Part shown: piece by piece, positions 5,828-6,919 of the stretch
Numbering within the stretch: the first letter of the stretch is position 1
Layout of the letters: every line of letters starts with the position of its first letter
DNA from: Alistipes sp.
GTDB taxonomy: Bacteria; Bacteroidota; Bacteroidia; Bacteroidales; Rikenellaceae
DNA length: 6,919 nucleotides
Assembly (NCBI GenBank): GCA_017631135.1
Contig: JAGBTW010000103.1
Coordinates: forward strand, 1-6,919
Direction of reading: 5' to 3'
Notes under the pieces: generated by a model
What the model saw: the letters and a program-made list of their open reading frames with translations, nothing else
What the model was told of the DNA's origin: nothing
The model's database searches: none
Made by a program: the position numbers and the translations under genes

Positions 5828-6183
5828 TACTTTCTTGCGCATTTTGCATAGTCACGCTGCAACTGCTCCTTAAGATCGCTAATCGACGAGAAACGCTTCT
5901 CGTCGCGCAACTTCTCAACAAGCTTAACGCAGAGACGACGACCATAGAGGTCACCAACATAGTCGATAACATGGGTCTCGAGCAACAGCTCTTTGCCACC
6001 TACCGAGGGGCGCACACCCACATTCGACATAGCGCGATAGCTGACACCATCAATCTCGACGCTCGAGCGATATACGCCACGCTCGATATTAGCATAGCCC
6101 TCAAGGCTCATATTTGCCGTAGGAAAGCCCAATGCGCGGCCCAACTTACGGCCATGAACCACCACCTCTTCAACTTCTATCAT
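5827..6183 (-). CDS. Stand-alone riboflavin kinase domain protein
   Basis: A 118-residue protein that is essentially a complete riboflavin kinase domain, which makes FMN from riboflavin and ATP. Family signatures: VVHGRKLGRALGFPTANM (8-25) with the PTAN ATP/Mg motif (21-24), GVY (36-38), SNVGVRPS (53-60), the catalytic Glu69 in LLLETHVIDY, DLYGRRL (78-84), and the helix ending KEQLQRD. Most bacterial RibF proteins are about 300 residues, with an N-terminal FAD synthetase domain before this one. Here that domain is absent. An in-frame TAG (6187-6189) lies two codons before the ATG, and the previous gene ends at 6190, so no hidden extension exists. FAD synthesis must therefore be encoded elsewhere, either by a separate FMN adenylyltransferase or by a second, bifunctional RibF. 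The 6-base spacing after the AI-2E-family gene indicates an operon; a functional link with that transporter is not evident. Confidence 0.9.
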   Translation of the reverse strand: MIEVEEVVVHGRKLGRALGFPTANMSLEGYANIERGVYRSSVEIDGVSYRAMSNVGVRPSVGGKELLLETHVIDYVGDLYGRRLCVKLVEKLRDEKRFSSISDLKEQLQRDYAKCARK

Positions 6184-6189
6184 ACACTA

Positions 6190-6919
6190 CTATTTGGTCA
6201 TTTGACTTGTGAGCTTGCGCACAACGCTATACTCCGAGAAGAACTCGCGCGCAATGACTCTGATGATGGTATATAGCGGGATAGCCAAGAGCATGCCCCA
6301 CACACCACCAATAAAACCTGCTATAAGGATAACAAGGAACACCTCCAAGGGGTGCGCCTGGATACGCTCCGAGTAGAGCGTAGGTTGAATAATGAAATCG
6401 TCGGCTACCTTGACAACGACAATAGTCATTAGCACGACTACAGCCGTATAGCCCACAGCGCCATCAATGGGCGTGAGCATCGACATAGCCACAGATATAA
6501 GTGTGCCGATGAATGGACCAGCATAGGGCACAACATTCATCACGCCGATGATAAGACCTATGACAATGGCATCACCTCCACCCATGCCAAAGAGGGTAAG
6601 CACAATGGAGATGACCGTAGTCAGGATAAGGCTCTCGACAAGCAGACCACCGAAGTAGCGCTTCAAGAGCTTGGTTATAGAGTCCAACGCGCGATAGATA
6701 TTATCGTGGATATGCTCTGGGAAGAAGAGCGCGATGCCCCTATAGAACAACCCATCATCACGCATAAAGAAGAAGGTGATGAACGAGATAGAGAAGAATG
6801 CTATGGCGGCACTCATCACATAGCCCGCGACATTCGCAAAGAGGTCCGTGCTAAAGAGGCTAAAGACGCCATCCCTAACCATTATCTCGATATTGCGCAC
6901 ATCGATGGGCACATAGGCC
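6190..6919 (-). CDS. AI-2E family transporter, C-terminal part (start outside window)
   Basis: The last 243 or so residues of an AI-2E/PerM-family polytopic inner-membrane protein; the frame is open to the right edge, so the N-terminus is missing (the family is usually 340-400 residues). Hydrophobic segments are evident around GYVMSAAIAFFSISF, LILTTVISIVLTLFG, the IGLIIGVMNVVPYAGPFIG block, YTAVVVLMTIVVVKV, and the long C-terminal VFLVILIAGFIGGVWGML stretch. Family hallmarks are NVVPYAGPFIG, a Pro-containing loop (FIIQPTLYSERIQAHPLEV), and the final GxxGMLLAIPLYTIIRV. Despite the name, members transport varied or unknown substrates, so autoinducer-2 export should not be assumed. A GTG at 6912 could be read as a start, but codons remain open before it and it would discard the N-terminal helices. 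The riboflavin kinase gene begins 6 bases after its stop. Confidence 0.92.
   Translation of the reverse strand, partial: AYVPIDVRNIEIMVRDGVFSLFSTDLFANVAGYVMSAAIAFFSISFITFFFMRDDGLFYRGIALFFPEHIHDNIYRALDSITKLLKRYFGGLLVESLILTTVISIVLTLFGMGGGDAIVIGLIIGVMNVVPYAGPFIGTLISVAMSMLTPIDGAVGYTAVVVLMTIVVVKVADDFIIQPTLYSERIQAHPLEVFLVILIAGFIGGVWGMLLAIPLYTIIRVIAREFFSEYSVVRKLTSQMTK

Noticed and set aside
5827..6183. Riboflavin kinase gene as a frameshifted remnant of full-length RibF
   Set aside because: Upstream sequence is the intact C-terminus of an AI-2E-family protein with no trace of a FAD synthetase domain, and the kinase domain itself is uninterrupted.
6190..6912. AI-2E-family gene starting at the GTG at 6912
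   Set aside because: Codons before it remain open to the window edge, and family members have additional N-terminal helices, so the real start is outside the window.

Overview
The window looks like a chromosomal segment of a Bacteroidota/Bacteroidales bacterium with mid-range GC, and an Alistipes/Rikenellaceae-like host would fit. This is inferred from three things: a DUF3127 protein (a family I associate with Bacteroidota), A-rich leaders without clear Shine-Dalgarno sequences, and the protein families present. No phage, plasmid, CRISPR or transposase genes are visible, and almost all of the sequence is ordinary, densely packed genes.

Plus-strand block (1-4555): a 5'-truncated alpha/beta hydrolase, a Mur ligase-family protein whose usual N-terminal substrate domain is replaced by membrane helices, and a D-Ala-D-Ala ligase-like ATP-grasp enzyme. 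They are separated by 3 and 25 bases and look like one operon. A small radical SAM protein of unknown substrate follows 17 bases later. A DUF3127 protein with an SSB-like acidic C-terminal tip follows after 52 more. The first three genes suggest a dedicated peptide-ligation module for a cell-envelope precursor, parallel to canonical MurF/Ddl. This is the most interesting functional unit in the window.

Convergent junction (4556-4736): an imperfect inverted repeat of the CATTCTGAG type, then a terminator hairpin flanked by an A-run and a T-rich tract. It can serve both the DUF3127 gene and ispE, which face each other here.

Minus-strand block (6919 down to 4737): a truncated AI-2E-family membrane protein, a stand-alone riboflavin kinase domain 6 bases downstream, a 271-base non-coding gap, and then ispE (MEP-pathway isoprenoid synthesis). 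The gap holds a long imperfect palindrome, bounded by a perfect 13-base inverted repeat, that could fold into a hairpin of roughly 55 paired positions. It is either a dispersed MITE/REP-like element or a structured RNA, and it is the most interesting non-coding signal.
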